Notes under the pieces: model-generated
The model's database searches: none
What the model saw: the letters and a program-made list of their open reading frames with translations, nothing else
What the model was told of the DNA's origin: nothing
Shown: piece by piece, positions 5,554 to 14,625 of the stretch
Layout: each line of letters opens with the position of its first letter
Numbering within the stretch: the stretch's first letter is position 1
Translations under genes and position numbers: made by a program
Assembly: GCA_017645305.1 (NCBI GenBank)
Contig: JAGCPD010000021.1
Span: forward strand, 1 to 46,999
Direction of reading: 5' to 3'
DNA length: 46,999 bases
Source: Bacteroidaceae bacterium
Lineage (GTDB): Bacteria; Bacteroidota; Bacteroidia; Bacteroidales; Bacteroidaceae

Positions 5554-7010
5554 ATGAAATACGAGAATACATTTAAAGCAATAGACCAAATACTGTGGAA
5601 GGAGCAGGGATGCGGTAGTGAGTTGGACTATCTGGAGCAGAAGTCGTGGATGCTGTTCCTGAAGTACCTTGACGACCTTGAAACGGAGCGTGAGGATGAA
5701 GCCGAATTGGAAGGCAAGACCTACAAGCGATTGGTTTCTGGCTTCTACCGTTGGAGTCAGTGGGCAACACCTAAGAAGCGCGACCCGCAGACGGGCAAGA
5801 TGGTATTGGATACTGTCAACGCCATGAGTGGCGACGACCTTGTGGAGTTCGTTGACCAAAAGCTCTTCCCATACCTCAAAGACTTTCAGAATACAGCTAC
5901 CCAAACGGACAGCCTCGAATATAAGATAGGTGAAATCTTTGGCGAGCTGCACAACAAGATTCGCTCTGGATTCAATATGCGCGAGATTATCAACATGATT
6001 GATGAACTCCATTTCCAGAGTGCTGAGGATAAGCACGAAATGACGGTGCTCTACGAGAGCAACATCCAGCGCATGGGTAATGCTGGCCGTAATGGTGGTG
6101 AGTATTACACGCCACGTCCATTGATTCGCAGCATCATCAAGGTGGTTGACCCAAGATAGGTGAAACGGTCTATGACCCTGCCTGTGGTTCGGCAGGATTC
6201 CTCTGCGAGGCGTTCCTTTACATGAAGGAGAAGATAAAGAGTGTGAAAGACCATGAGATTTTGCAGAAATCCACATTCTATGGCAAGGAGAAAAAAGGTC
6301 TGCCGTATATCATCGCCACCATGAACATGATATTTCATGGTGTATCAGCACCTAACATCACGCATGGAAACACGCTGGCAATGAACCTCAGTCAGATTCA
6401 GGAGAGCGATCGCAAACATGTGATTCTTGCCAATCCTCCTTTTGGTGGCAATGAGCGTGGCGAGGTGCTGCAGAACTTTGAAATCCGCACTTCTGAGACA
6501 GCCTATATGTTTATGCAGCACTTCGTCAAGATGCTGAAGGCTGGTGGTCGTGCAGGTATTGTTATTAAAAATACCTTCCTGAGTAATGGCGATGCAAGTG
6601 CCATAAGAAAAATGCTGTTGGAGAATTGCAATCTTCATACCATCCTCGACCTGCCATCTGGCGTGTTCACAGGTGCTGGCGTGAAGACTGTTGTTTTGTT
6701 CTTCACTAAGGGCGAACCAACGGAGAAAATTTGGTATTACCAGGTTGATAAGCATTTCACCAAGACGCAGCCACTCACAGAGGCTGATATGGAAGAATTC
6801 CTCACTTTGCAGAAAACACAGGGAGAGAGCGAGCATTCGTGGACCATTGATGCAACAAAGCTCGATGACGCTTGCGACCTCAGCGTGAAGAACCCGAACA
6901 AGGTAGAGGAAGTTGACGAGCGCACTCCCTGTGAGATTGCAGAAAGCATCTTTGCCCTCAATAGCGAGAATCAGACTCTTATTGACGAAATAATGGAGAT
7001 GATGAAATGA
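5554..7010 (+). pseudogene. hsdM: Type I restriction-modification methyltransferase HsdM, frameshifted
   Basis: HsdM methylates adenine as part of the M2S complex. The gene is in two frames: 5554-6159 codes the helical N-terminal domain (LWKEQG, YLEQKSWMLFLKYLD) up to GGEYYTPRPLIRSIIKVVDP, then TAG; the other frame continues GETVYDPACGSAGFL (SAM motif I) and NPPFGG (motif IV), through to 7010. One A is missing at about 6153-6155: CCAAGATAGG should read CCAAAGATAGG to give PKIGE. The joined protein would be about 485 residues, the usual length. Either the modification subunit is broken or this is a homopolymer sequencing error. The C-terminus overlaps hsdS by ATGA. Confidence 0.85.
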
Positions 7011-8122
7011 GAGAGCTACGAATAAAAGATATTTGTGACAAAGGCTCTTCAAATCTCAAACAAAAGGATGTTGAAGGGAAGAAAGGGCTGTATCCAGTAT
7101 ATGGTGCAAGTGGAATTATAAGCTACATAGATACGTACCATCAAGAAGATAATTATATTGCTATCGTAAAGGATGGTTCTGGCATTGGTCGAGTTACATT
7201 TATGCCTCCCAAGAGTTCTGTTATAGGTACAATGCAATATATATTACCAAAAGAGGGGTTCAATATCAACTATATAGGCTATTGTTTACAAAGCCTTGAT
7301 TTGAGTAAGTATAAGCAAGGTGCAGCCATTCCACATATTTATTTCCGTGATTACGGAGAAAGGATAGTAAAGGTTACTGAGGATATTTCCGAGCAGCAAT
7401 CCATCGTTGATTATCTATACTCTGCTTTTGCGAAGATAGATGCGATGAAGGCTAATGCAGAAAAAGCCCTCAATGATGCCAAAGCCCTCTTCCAAGCATC
7501 ACTCAAAGAAATGCTTGAAACAAAAGAAGGGTGGGAAGAAAAGAAAATGGGGGATATTGCAGATTTTGTTCGAGGTCCTTTTGGGGGCTCGTTAACTAAA
7601 TCTATGTTTAAATCATCTGGCTATGCTGTTTATGAACAGCAACATGCAATCCATCAACATATTAACATACGTTATTTTATAGATGATGCCAAGTTTAATG
7701 AAATGGAACGATTCTCCGTTAAAGCTGGAGATATTATTATGAGTTGCTCTGGAGTAACTGGTAAAATTAATATATTGCCACCAGATTCTCCTGCAGGTAT
7801 AATTAATCAAGCATTGCTTAAAATGACTGTAAAAGCATCAACGAATGTTCGATTCTTTAAATATTGGCTTGAAAGCAATTATTTTCAAGCAATAATAAAA
7901 AAATACTCAGGAGGAGCTGCCATTCCTAATGTCCCTGCTGTAAAGATTTTAAAAGATTTTGTTATCAGTATTCCATCACTCTCCGAGCAACAATCCATCG
8001 TTGCCACCCTCGACTCCCTAAAATCTAAAGTTGATAGCCTCCAAGCAAACTACGAGAAGATTTCTCAAGAGTGCGACGCATTGAAACAAGCTATATTAAG
8101 AGAAGTTTTCTGCGAAGAATAA
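7007..8122 (+). CDS. hsdS: Type I restriction-modification specificity subunit HsdS
   Basis: HsdS reads the DNA target for both methylation and cleavage. The 371 residues show two target-recognition half-modules. The first (about 1-130) ends in GAAIPHIYFRDYGERIVKV and is followed by SEQQSIVDYL, the start of the conserved helical spacer. The second (about 185-320) ends in GAAIPNVPAVKILKDFVI with another SEQQSIVATL and a long C-terminal helix. The two half-repeats have very different recognition segments, so the target should be bipartite. The start overlaps the hsdM stop. Base composition in the recognition parts is more AT-rich than its neighbours, common for exchanged HsdS domains. Confidence 0.9.
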   Translation: MRELRIKDICDKGSSNLKQKDVEGKKGLYPVYGASGIISYIDTYHQEDNYIAIVKDGSGIGRVTFMPPKSSVIGTMQYILPKEGFNINYIGYCLQSLDLSKYKQGAAIPHIYFRDYGERIVKVTEDISEQQSIVDYLYSAFAKIDAMKANAEKALNDAKALFQASLKEMLETKEGWEEKKMGDIADFVRGPFGGSLTKSMFKSSGYAVYEQQHAIHQHINIRYFIDDAKFNEMERFSVKAGDIIMSCSGVTGKINILPPDSPAGIINQALLKMTVKASTNVRFFKYWLESNYFQAIIKKYSGGAAIPNVPAVKILKDFVISIPSLSEQQSIVATLDSLKSKVDSLQANYEKISQECDALKQAILREVFCEE

Positions 8123-8136
8123 TAAATAATAAGAAT

Positions 8137-8385
8137 ATGGACTTCGGAACAATAGCATCTATTATTGCAGCAATAACTAGCATCATTACGCTCTTCTATA
8201 CTATCTACAATAGTAAAGGAAATGTCAGAAGAAGAATTGAACGAAAGCAAAGGAAGATTAATGAACTGGAATTTCAGTTTTTAAAGAAGTATGGCATAGA
8301 TGCAAATATGAATCAACACTATCCAACGCTGAGGAAGAAAGAGAAACTTGAGAACGAGATCAACGAATTAAAAAAAGAACTATAA
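8137..8385 (+). CDS. Small membrane-anchored coiled-coil protein in the R-M operon
   Basis: The 82-residue protein starts at ATG 8137; the frame is open further upstream but overlaps hsdS. It has one hydrophobic helix (GTIASIIAAITSIITLFYTI), a basic segment NVRRRIERKQRKINELE, and a C-terminal charged helix (KKEKLENEINELKKEL) likely to form a coiled coil. It sits 14 bp after hsdS and 18 bp before hsdR, so it is in the same operon. I recognise no family. It might tether something at the membrane or be an unrelated small passenger. Confidence 0.55.
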   Translation: MDFGTIASIIAAITSIITLFYTIYNSKGNVRRRIERKQRKINELEFQFLKKYGIDANMNQHYPTLRKKEKLENEINELKKEL

Positions 8386-8403
8386 ACGTCTATAATTACT
8401 TCT

Positions 8404-10851
8404 ATGAACGAAGCGCAGACACGATTTAACAAGATAGACCCCAAGCTAAGGAATGCTGGGTGGGGCATTGTTCCAGGAAGTAAGATTCTGGTGGAGCAGA
8501 GCGCTTATATTGCGCCCGGTCGCATCACAACAACTGGCAACAAGAACCCGAAGAAGGCAGACTATATCCTTGAATACAAGGGTATGAAACTGGCTGTGAT
8601 AGAGGCCAAGAGCGACGAGAAAGACGTGTCTGAAGGTGTGGGGCAAGCCAAGCTCTATGCCGATGCCCTGAAGATTCGCTACACCTATAGCACCAATGGC
8701 GATGAGATTTGGTTCATCGATATGGGTGTGAAGGATAGCAAGGGAGAGTATATCATCCCCAGCAAGGAATACGACATACAGGCCTTCCCATCGCCACAGG
8801 ACTTGTGGCAGATGACCTTCCCAGAGGCAAATCCTTGGCGCGACAAGTTCAATCTTTGCGCCCTCAATCGTAGTGGTGGCCGTCAGCCTCGCTACTATCA
8901 GGAGATAGCCATCAAGAATGTGCTGGAGGCTGTAGCTAAGCAACGCAACCGTATTTTGCTGACAATGGCTACAGGAACGGGTAAGACTTATACTGCTTTC
9001 CAAATATGCTGGAAGCTGACGCAAACGAAGTGGTGTACGAAGGGTGTGGAACGTGCGCCAAGAATCCTGTTTATTGCCGACAGAAACATTCTTGCCAATC
9101 AGGCTATCAACGACTTCGACCAGTTCCCAGAAGATGCGATGTGTCGCGTCACGCCCAAAGAACTGCGGAAGAACAACTACAAGGTTCCCACAGCCCGTAA
9201 TCTATACTTCACCATTTTCCAGACGATGATGACCTCGCCCAATGCACAAAAGGCAGAAGAACAGGGCATCGCGTTGGCAGAAGGCGCAAGCGACCAGCCA
9301 TACTACATGCAGTATGAACGCGACTTCTTCGACTTCATCATCATTGACGAGTGTCATAGAGGTGGAGCGAATGACGAAAGCGAGTGGCGAAAATTGATGG
9401 AGTATTTCGACAGCGCCTATCAGTTGGGTATGACTGCCACACCAAGAAGAAAGGACAATGCCAATACCTACGCTTACTTTGGAGACCCTGTATATACCTA
9501 CTCGCTGAAACAGGGCATCGAGGATGGTTTTCTTGTGCCCTTCCGCGTTGACATCTCGACGAGCAACATAGACGACTATCAGTATCAGGAAGGCGACATC
9601 GTGAAGAGCGGAGAGATAGACCTTGAAAAAGTCTATTCGGAGTCGGACTTCTATAATGGCAGAATACAGATTAAGGAGCGTGACGAACATCGCGTGCAAG
9701 AGTTGCTGAAGAAGATAGACCCCGACGAGAAGACCATCATCTTCTGCGCCACCCAGAAACACGCCATGATAGTGCGCGATATGGTAAACAAGCACAAAAA
9801 ACGCCCTGCAAGCAACTATTGTGAGCGAGTGACCGCAGATGACGGAGAAGTGGGAGAAGCCACATTGAGAACGTTCCAAGACAACGAAAAACTGTTGCCA
9901 ACCATCTTGACAACGTCCTACAAGTTGAGTACTGGTGTCGATGCCCGCAATGTACGCAACATTGTATTGATGCGACCTGTTCAGAACATCGTTGAATTCA
10001 AGCAGATTATAGGTCGTGGTACCCGCTTGTTTGATAAGAAGTATTATTTCACCATCTACGACTTTGTAGGCGCATGCGAAATGTTCAAAGACCCAGATTG
10101 GGATGGCGATATCTATTGCCCCGTCTGTGGCAATTGGCCTTGCACTTGTAAGAAGCAGCCACCGCGTCCTCCTAAGCCCTGTCCGAAATGTGGTCAGATA
10201 CCTTGCGTCTGCATACCAGAGCCGTGCCCTGTTTGCGGCAATCTGCCTTGTACGTGTGAAGGGCTCAAAACAAACCTGATAGACATTAAGTTATCTAATG
10301 GTAGAAAATTATCCCTTGAAACCACATGGGAGCAGAAGATTTTTTTTGGAGATGAGTTTATTTCGCTTGCTGAATACGTAAAGAGGCTCTTTGGTAGGGT
10401 TCCAGAATTCTTCTCAGGAGCAGATGACCTCAGAGAAAAGTGGTCTAACCCCGAAACCCGAGAACAACTATTAAGAACGATGGATGAAGCTGGGTTTGCA
10501 GAAGAAAAACTACAGCTCTTGAAGAACATGCTGAAAATGCAGAAATGTGACTTGTTGGATGTGCTCGAATACATAGCTTATGACTCTACACCAATTGAGA
10601 GGGCTAAGCGTGTGGAACTTGTAAAGAAACAGTATGTGGATTCCTTGAATAAGGAGCAACGCGAATTCGACAATCTTATTCTGCATTATTATGTCAACAA
10701 TGGCTTCAAGGAACTTGGTTCAGATAACCTAAAGACATTTATCACCATCAAGTTTAATTCAATGAGTGATGCCAAAGATAGGTTGCAAATGTCAGTAGCT
10801 GATATAAGGTCACATTACTTTGAGCTGCAACGGCGATTGTATTGCGCATAG
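8404..10851 (+). CDS. hsdR: Type I restriction enzyme HsdR
   Basis: HsdR is the DNA translocase and nuclease of the type I complex. In the 815 residues, about 50-80 hold the PD-(D/E)XK nuclease site (KKADYILEYKG, then VIEAKS). Helicase motifs follow: TMATGTGKT (Walker A), DECHRGG (motif II), GMTATP (motif III) and QIIGRGTRLF (motif VI). At about 565-620 three copies of a CPxCGxxPCxC cysteine unit are separated by Pro-rich linkers, then a helical C-terminal domain that should bind HsdM. The length fits EcoAI-like HsdR. If HsdM is really broken, an active HsdR would not be protected, so the complex is probably silent or the frameshift is an artefact. Confidence 0.92.
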   Translation: MNEAQTRFNKIDPKLRNAGWGIVPGSKILVEQSAYIAPGRITTTGNKNPKKADYILEYKGMKLAVIEAKSDEKDVSEGVGQAKLYADALKIRYTYSTNGDEIWFIDMGVKDSKGEYIIPSKEYDIQAFPSPQDLWQMTFPEANPWRDKFNLCALNRSGGRQPRYYQEIAIKNVLEAVAKQRNRILLTMATGTGKTYTAFQICWKLTQTKWCTKGVERAPRILFIADRNILANQAINDFDQFPEDAMCRVTPKELRKNNYKVPTARNLYFTIFQTMMTSPNAQKAEEQGIALAEGASDQPYYMQYERDFFDFIIIDECHRGGANDESEWRKLMEYFDSAYQLGMTATPRRKDNANTYAYFGDPVYTYSLKQGIEDGFLVPFRVDISTSNIDDYQYQEGDIVKSGEIDLEKVYSESDFYNGRIQIKERDEHRVQELLKKIDPDEKTIIFCATQKHAMIVRDMVNKHKKRPASNYCERVTADDGEVGEATLRTFQDNEKLLPTILTTSYKLSTGVDARNVRNIVLMRPVQNIVEFKQIIGRGTRLFDKKYYFTIYDFVGACEMFKDPDWDGDIYCPVCGNWPCTCKKQPPRPPKPCPKCGQIPCVCIPEPCPVCGNLPCTCEGLKTNLIDIKLSNGRKLSLETTWEQKIFFGDEFISLAEYVKRLFGRVPEFFSGADDLREKWSNPETREQLLRTMDEAGFAEEKLQLLKNMLKMQKCDLLDVLEYIAYDSTPIERAKRVELVKKQYVDSLNKEQREFDNLILHYYVNNGFKELGSDNLKTFITIKFNSMSDAKDRLQMSVADIRSHYFELQRRLYCA

Positions 10852-10863
10852 AAGCTAGGACAA

Positions 10864-11709
10864 ATGATTGAAAAGGAATATCTCGATATATTTCATCAAC
10901 TGGAGGAACAGGGGTGGAACCCTATGTTCTGCGATACGCCAGTACCGCTCTATAGTTGTGGCGTGCCTGCGGGCAACCCGCAAGAGCCTGGGCAGTATGA
11001 GGAGGAAAACATCATGCTGCCTCGTGAGTTGGTGGGCTATGAGCCTACGATGGCTATCGTGGTGCGCGGTCACTCGATGCAGGACGCTGGCATCGAGGAT
11101 GGCGATGTGGTGACTGTCCGCGTGGGGCAGGAGGCAGAGGATGGCGATATCGTGGTGGCTCTGCTCGACGGGGAGGCAACGCTGAAGGTATTCTTCCGCG
11201 ATGAGAATGGAGAAGCATGGCTCGTGCCTCAGAACGAGAAGTTCCAGCCCATCAGGGTGAGCGAGTTCTCGTCGGCAAGAATCTTGGGGCGTGTAATCAG
11301 CGTGAAGAAGAGCGTGCCAAGAGTGCCGTTCCGAGCCATCCAACAAAGGATACGAAGCGTGAAGCGACAGGGCGATACGGCCGTAAGCCTGACGGATGAC
11401 AAACTGAAACGTGCCTTTGCCAAGATAGCAAGGCAGATGACAAGCAGTCGCCATTGGTTCTGCGTCTATCGTGTTTTGGTGGATAAGGGCTACCTGAAGG
11501 AGGGAGATTTCTATTCGCTCCGTGATAAGGTGAACGAACTTCTGCCCGACAACGATTTCAGCATCAACCCGAAGGACTTGAGCCGTATGGATGTGGGTTC
11601 GTTTGCCAAGCGCCTGTACTTCTGGGAGGAGCAGGATGCGCCTGTGCAGGGCAAACGCTTCTACGAATACAAGGCGTTGGCTCAGGCATTCCAAAACTAT
11701 TTGTTATAA
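10864..11709 (+). CDS. S24 LexA/UmuD-like peptidase with C-terminal extension
   Basis: The 281-residue protein has an S24 serine/lysine peptidase domain at about residues 30-145: GVPAGNPQEPG resembles the UmuD cleavage region, GHSMQDAGI holds the nucleophile Ser, and EATLKVFF the Lys base. A basic linker leads to a roughly 90-residue helical domain (WFCVYRVLVDKGYL, FYSLRDKVNELLP, SFAKRLYFWEEQ) found in other Bacteroidales S24 proteins. No N-terminal HTH is seen, so it is closer to UmuD than to a phage repressor. It lies 12 bp after hsdR and may link this island to DNA damage. The palindromic repeat just downstream is a possible target for a partner regulator. Confidence 0.75.
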   Translation: MIEKEYLDIFHQLEEQGWNPMFCDTPVPLYSCGVPAGNPQEPGQYEEENIMLPRELVGYEPTMAIVVRGHSMQDAGIEDGDVVTVRVGQEAEDGDIVVALLDGEATLKVFFRDENGEAWLVPQNEKFQPIRVSEFSSARILGRVISVKKSVPRVPFRAIQQRIRSVKRQGDTAVSLTDDKLKRAFAKIARQMTSSRHWFCVYRVLVDKGYLKEGDFYSLRDKVNELLPDNDFSINPKDLSRMDVGSFAKRLYFWEEQDAPVQGKRFYEYKALAQAFQNYLL

Positions 11710-11892
11710 ACCCAAAACTTTGACTTCGTCGAACTTTTTTCGCGACTCGGCTATGCTAAAGTGAACTTTGCATAGCTCTCGCTGCTCAAAACTTCCACCT
11801 CAAACACCAAAAACTTTCACCAAACTTTCACCAAAGGGTGTAAAAACTTTCACCGGTGAAAGTTTTTGTGGGAAAACTTTCACTTTCTTTCA
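11710..11892. repeat. Iteron-like ACTTTCAC repeats with 26-bp palindrome
   Basis: The core ACTTTCAC occurs at about 11814, 11825, 11846 and 11876, with a relative (CTTTCACC) near 11887. 11842-11867 is a perfect 26-bp palindrome, half-site AAAAACTTTCACC, so it holds one more inverted copy. It lies between the S24 gene and the promoter of the next operon. It could be an operator or a replication/maintenance site. No gene is present. Confidence 0.65.
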
Positions 11893-11925
11893 CCCGACGG
11901 AACATTCTTTCGTCGGGCTTTTTTA
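11893..11925 (+). terminator. Rho-independent terminator
   Basis: Stem CCCGACG/CGTCGGG with an 11-base loop, followed by CTTTTTTATT. It ends the restriction/S24 transcript. The next promoter starts only a few bases later. Confidence 0.75.
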
Positions 11926-11931
11926 TTACCG

Positions 11932-11939
11932 TACCTTTG
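11932..11939 (+). promoter_or_regulatory. -7 promoter element for the DUF3987 operon
   Basis: Reads TACCTTTG, just after the terminator T-run. The expected -33 region would fall inside the terminator hairpin and is poor. The leader would be about 60 nt and begins close to the palindromic ACTTTCAC array, so control by that array is plausible. Confidence 0.55.
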
Positions 11940-12004
11940 CATTGTCGAAAGAGCTCAGACGACAAGGCAACTTATATTATTAATTTCTAAAACACGAAAA
12001 GACG

Positions 12005-12391
12005 ATGAAAGTCAACAACATTCAGGTGAACATCGGTGAAGTTCACGCCCAAACCATTTCGGGAAGCGGTTGCTTCTCAGGGAGTGCCAACTCCTTTACT
12101 TTCCACCCCGACTGCCCAAAGCCCGGCACCTTCAAGAGGTACAGGAAGCAAGGCTCCGGCATCAGGACAAGCGACGGTACATTCGAGTTCGTTGAGCGGA
12201 ACACGGTTCGCTCGCGTGCCGAGGTGATTAAGATGCTCTCGCATGGCAGACTGACCAAGACGCTGACGGGGGAATACCTGCTCACCATCCGCATCCCCGT
12301 CTGGGAGGAACGGCCTGCATCTGTCATCGCCGAGGACGCTATGGTGGCTATGGACGCACTTCAAGCATACATCTGGGAGGAAGCCGCATGA
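12005..12391 (+). CDS. Conserved hypothetical protein paired with the DUF3987 gene
   Basis: The 128-residue protein begins MKVNNIQVNIGEVHAQ and is rich in Gly, Ser and Thr in its first 60 residues. A charged middle (RSRAEVIKMLSHGRLTKTL) and a helical end (AMVAMDALQAYIWEEAA) follow. No catalytic motif or signal peptide was seen. Its stop overlaps the next start as ATGA, so translation is coupled to the DUF3987 protein. Companion genes of this size are common before DUF3987 genes in Bacteroidales, and function is unknown. Confidence 0.6.
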   Translation: MKVNNIQVNIGEVHAQTISGSGCFSGSANSFTFHPDCPKPGTFKRYRKQGSGIRTSDGTFEFVERNTVRSRAEVIKMLSHGRLTKTLTGEYLLTIRIPVWEERPASVIAEDAMVAMDALQAYIWEEAA

Positions 12392-14625
12392 GTTGTCATC
12401 AGATTATCGTACAGGACGGCAGGAAAGTCTGCCGTCCCGTCACCTCCCGACAGGAATACCTGAAGCTGAGAGGAAGCAAGGAGAATGTCAGCAACCGCAT
12501 CATGGCGGGACTGGGCAACGGCGATGCCAAGCGGAGCCTGATACAGATGAACTACAGTTGTCTGCCCAACGAGGACGGTTCGCTGAGGGGCGCAACCCGC
12601 ATGAGTACGTCCGTAGGCATGGATGTGGACCACATCCAATGGGGGCAGATGCAAGCCATCAAGGAGCATATCCTGCAGAAGAAGGACGAGTTGGGGCTGC
12701 TCATGCTGGAGATGAGTGCCAGTTCGTCGGAGGAACATGGGGAAGGAGGCTATCATCTTGCCTTCCGCCGCCGTCAGGAACTCAGTCAGGAGGGCAACCT
12801 GAAATGGGCTTCCGATCTGCTCGGTGTGAAATACGACAGTGGGGCAAAGGACATCACACGCGTGTTCTTCACCACCTCCGCCAGCGAGGAAGACCTCATC
12901 TTCTTGGACGATGAACTGTTCAAGATAGAGGAGGCAGAAAAGGTAGAGGACAAGCATGAGGAAACAGGGCAGGAAGCCTCCCCTCAAGGAGATTTGGAAG
13001 GGGCAGAAGAACCCACAGCCCAGAGCCTGGCGGCTTTCGACCTCTGCGCTCAGAATGCAGGGCTGAAACCTGACGAGATGGATGTGTGGGGAGAGCACAA
13101 CTGGCACAACAACCTCATGGCGGTCCTCTCCGTAGGAGTGGCCAAGCTGATGAGCCGCGAACAACTTGTGGCAGTCATACGGAAGCGTCTGCCCAACTAC
13201 GCCAAGACGGAGGACTGCAAGAACCTCATCAAGTACTTCTTCGAGAACTACAATGCCGACAGGGGCTTTATGACCGCCTCGCTCCGCAAAATCAATGCTC
13301 AGGCGCAGGGTACAGAAAAGGAACGGTTGACGGAGGACTGGAACCCACCGGCATTGCCCAAGAAACTGCCGCACCTCATTCAGCTCTTCATCAAGTCTTT
13401 TCCTGCGGAATACCATCCTGTGCTTGCACCCTCTGTCTCGGTGGTACTGGCTCCACATGCCGCCCACTTCCGCACGACCTACATAGACGGGCGCATCGTG
13501 CCGCCTGGTCTGTATGCCGGTATCGTGGCTCCCAGCGGCTCGAACAAGAGCTTTGTCATGAACCTGATGGACGAGATGACAAAGAACACCCTACAGGCGT
13601 GGGATGCCAACGAGTGGGCAAAGGTGAGGGAGAATCAGGAACTGCGCGAAAAGATGTGCAACGCCAAGGAGAAGCCTGCGCGCTACAGGCCACGCCTCCG
13701 CATAGCAGAGACCATGTCGAAAACCTCGTTGCTGGAACTGCAGACCAACCTCGGCGACAATGGCATGCTCCTTTGCAGTTGGAGCGAGGCAGACGCTCTG
13801 GCCAATGCCGCAAGGGCGCAGTTCTCCGACATTTCGGTGCTCCTCAGAAAGGCTTGGGACGGCGATGTGGTGCGGCAGTACTACATGAGCGAGAACTCGT
13901 GCAACACGCAAACCCGCGTGAATGCCTCCATCCTGCTGACAGGCACACCGAAGGCGGTGCTCTCGCGCCTCTTCTCCGACACGGAGGACGGTATGATGCA
14001 GAGGTTCATGCCCATGCTCATGCCTCCCATGAAACGCTCGTTCCTGCCACCACGCATCACACCCCTCTCAAGCGAGGAGAAGGCGGAACGCGACGGACTG
14101 CTGGCAAGCCTATGGCAGAAGGACCTCTCGCTGGGCGAAGATACGCTCACGCTGGAAATGCCCAAGACGCAGAAGGTGGTGAGGGAATGGTACAACGAAC
14201 TGGAGGAAAAGTACAGCGACGGACTGGTGTCGGAAGCAGAGGCCAACCTCAGTCGGCGCGTGGGGCAGTTCATGATGAGGGCTGCCATCCCATTCGTGGC
14301 GCTCTATGGCGAGGAGCAGAAGGAGATGCTGGACTATGTGCGATGGTTGGGCGACTATGTCTTCTACAACATCTGCTACATTTTCTCTTCACGAGTGGCT
14401 CACGACATGAGGGAGTCGGACAAGCTGCTCTGCAATCACATAGACAGGCGCGTTACCGCCGAGCCTCTGCTGAGCTGCATGCCAGAGACCTTCACCATAC
14501 AGATGTTCAGGGAGGAACGCCTCAGACACGGACAAAGCGACGTGGTGCGTCCGCTCCTTGCCCGATACTGCAAGAAGGGCAAACTCCAGCGCATAGAGAA
14601 CGGGGTGTATAGGAAAGTTGCGTAA
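12388..14625 (+). CDS. VirE N-terminal/DUF3987 family protein
   Basis: A 745-residue cytoplasmic protein. Residues about 1-190 form the BT4734/VirE-N-like part (GDAKRSLIQMNYSCLPNED, VDHIQWGQM, GGYHLAFRRR, DITRVFF), related to primase/polymerase-like domains. A low-complexity Glu/Lys linker follows, encoded in part by a GC-rich palindromic repeat. Residues about 330-745 are DUF3987, a P-loop ATPase; its Walker A reads APSGSNKSF, with Asn where Gly is usual. ILLTGTP and the helical C-terminus follow. The family is found on Bacteroidales mobile elements and next to HU-related, smalltalk and DUF4248 genes; a role in replication or helicase-primase work is inferred. Its stop codon is inside the first heptamer of the composite module. 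Confidence 0.8.
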   Translation: MSCHQIIVQDGRKVCRPVTSRQEYLKLRGSKENVSNRIMAGLGNGDAKRSLIQMNYSCLPNEDGSLRGATRMSTSVGMDVDHIQWGQMQAIKEHILQKKDELGLLMLEMSASSSEEHGEGGYHLAFRRRQELSQEGNLKWASDLLGVKYDSGAKDITRVFFTTSASEEDLIFLDDELFKIEEAEKVEDKHEETGQEASPQGDLEGAEEPTAQSLAAFDLCAQNAGLKPDEMDVWGEHNWHNNLMAVLSVGVAKLMSREQLVAVIRKRLPNYAKTEDCKNLIKYFFENYNADRGFMTASLRKINAQAQGTEKERLTEDWNPPALPKKLPHLIQLFIKSFPAEYHPVLAPSVSVVLAPHAAHFRTTYIDGRIVPPGLYAGIVAPSGSNKSFVMNLMDEMTKNTLQAWDANEWAKVRENQELREKMCNAKEKPARYRPRLRIAETMSKTSLLELQTNLGDNGMLLCSWSEADALANAARAQFSDISVLLRKAWDGDVVRQYYMSENSCNTQTRVNASILLTGTPKAVLSRLFSDTEDGMMQRFMPMLMPPMKRSFLPPRITPLSSEEKAERDGLLASLWQKDLSLGEDTLTLEMPKTQKVVREWYNELEEKYSDGLVSEAEANLSRRVGQFMMRAAIPFVALYGEEQKEMLDYVRWLGDYVFYNICYIFSSRVAHDMRESDKLLCNHIDRRVTAEPLLSCMPETFTIQMFREERLRHGQSDVVRPLLARYCKKGKLQRIENGVYRKVA

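Noticed and set aside
13086..14612. 508-codon open frame inside the DUF3987 gene
   Set aside because: It is a different frame of the same strand in GC-rich DNA. Its protein is rich in Arg, Gly and His with no motif, while the DUF3987 frame has clear family features.
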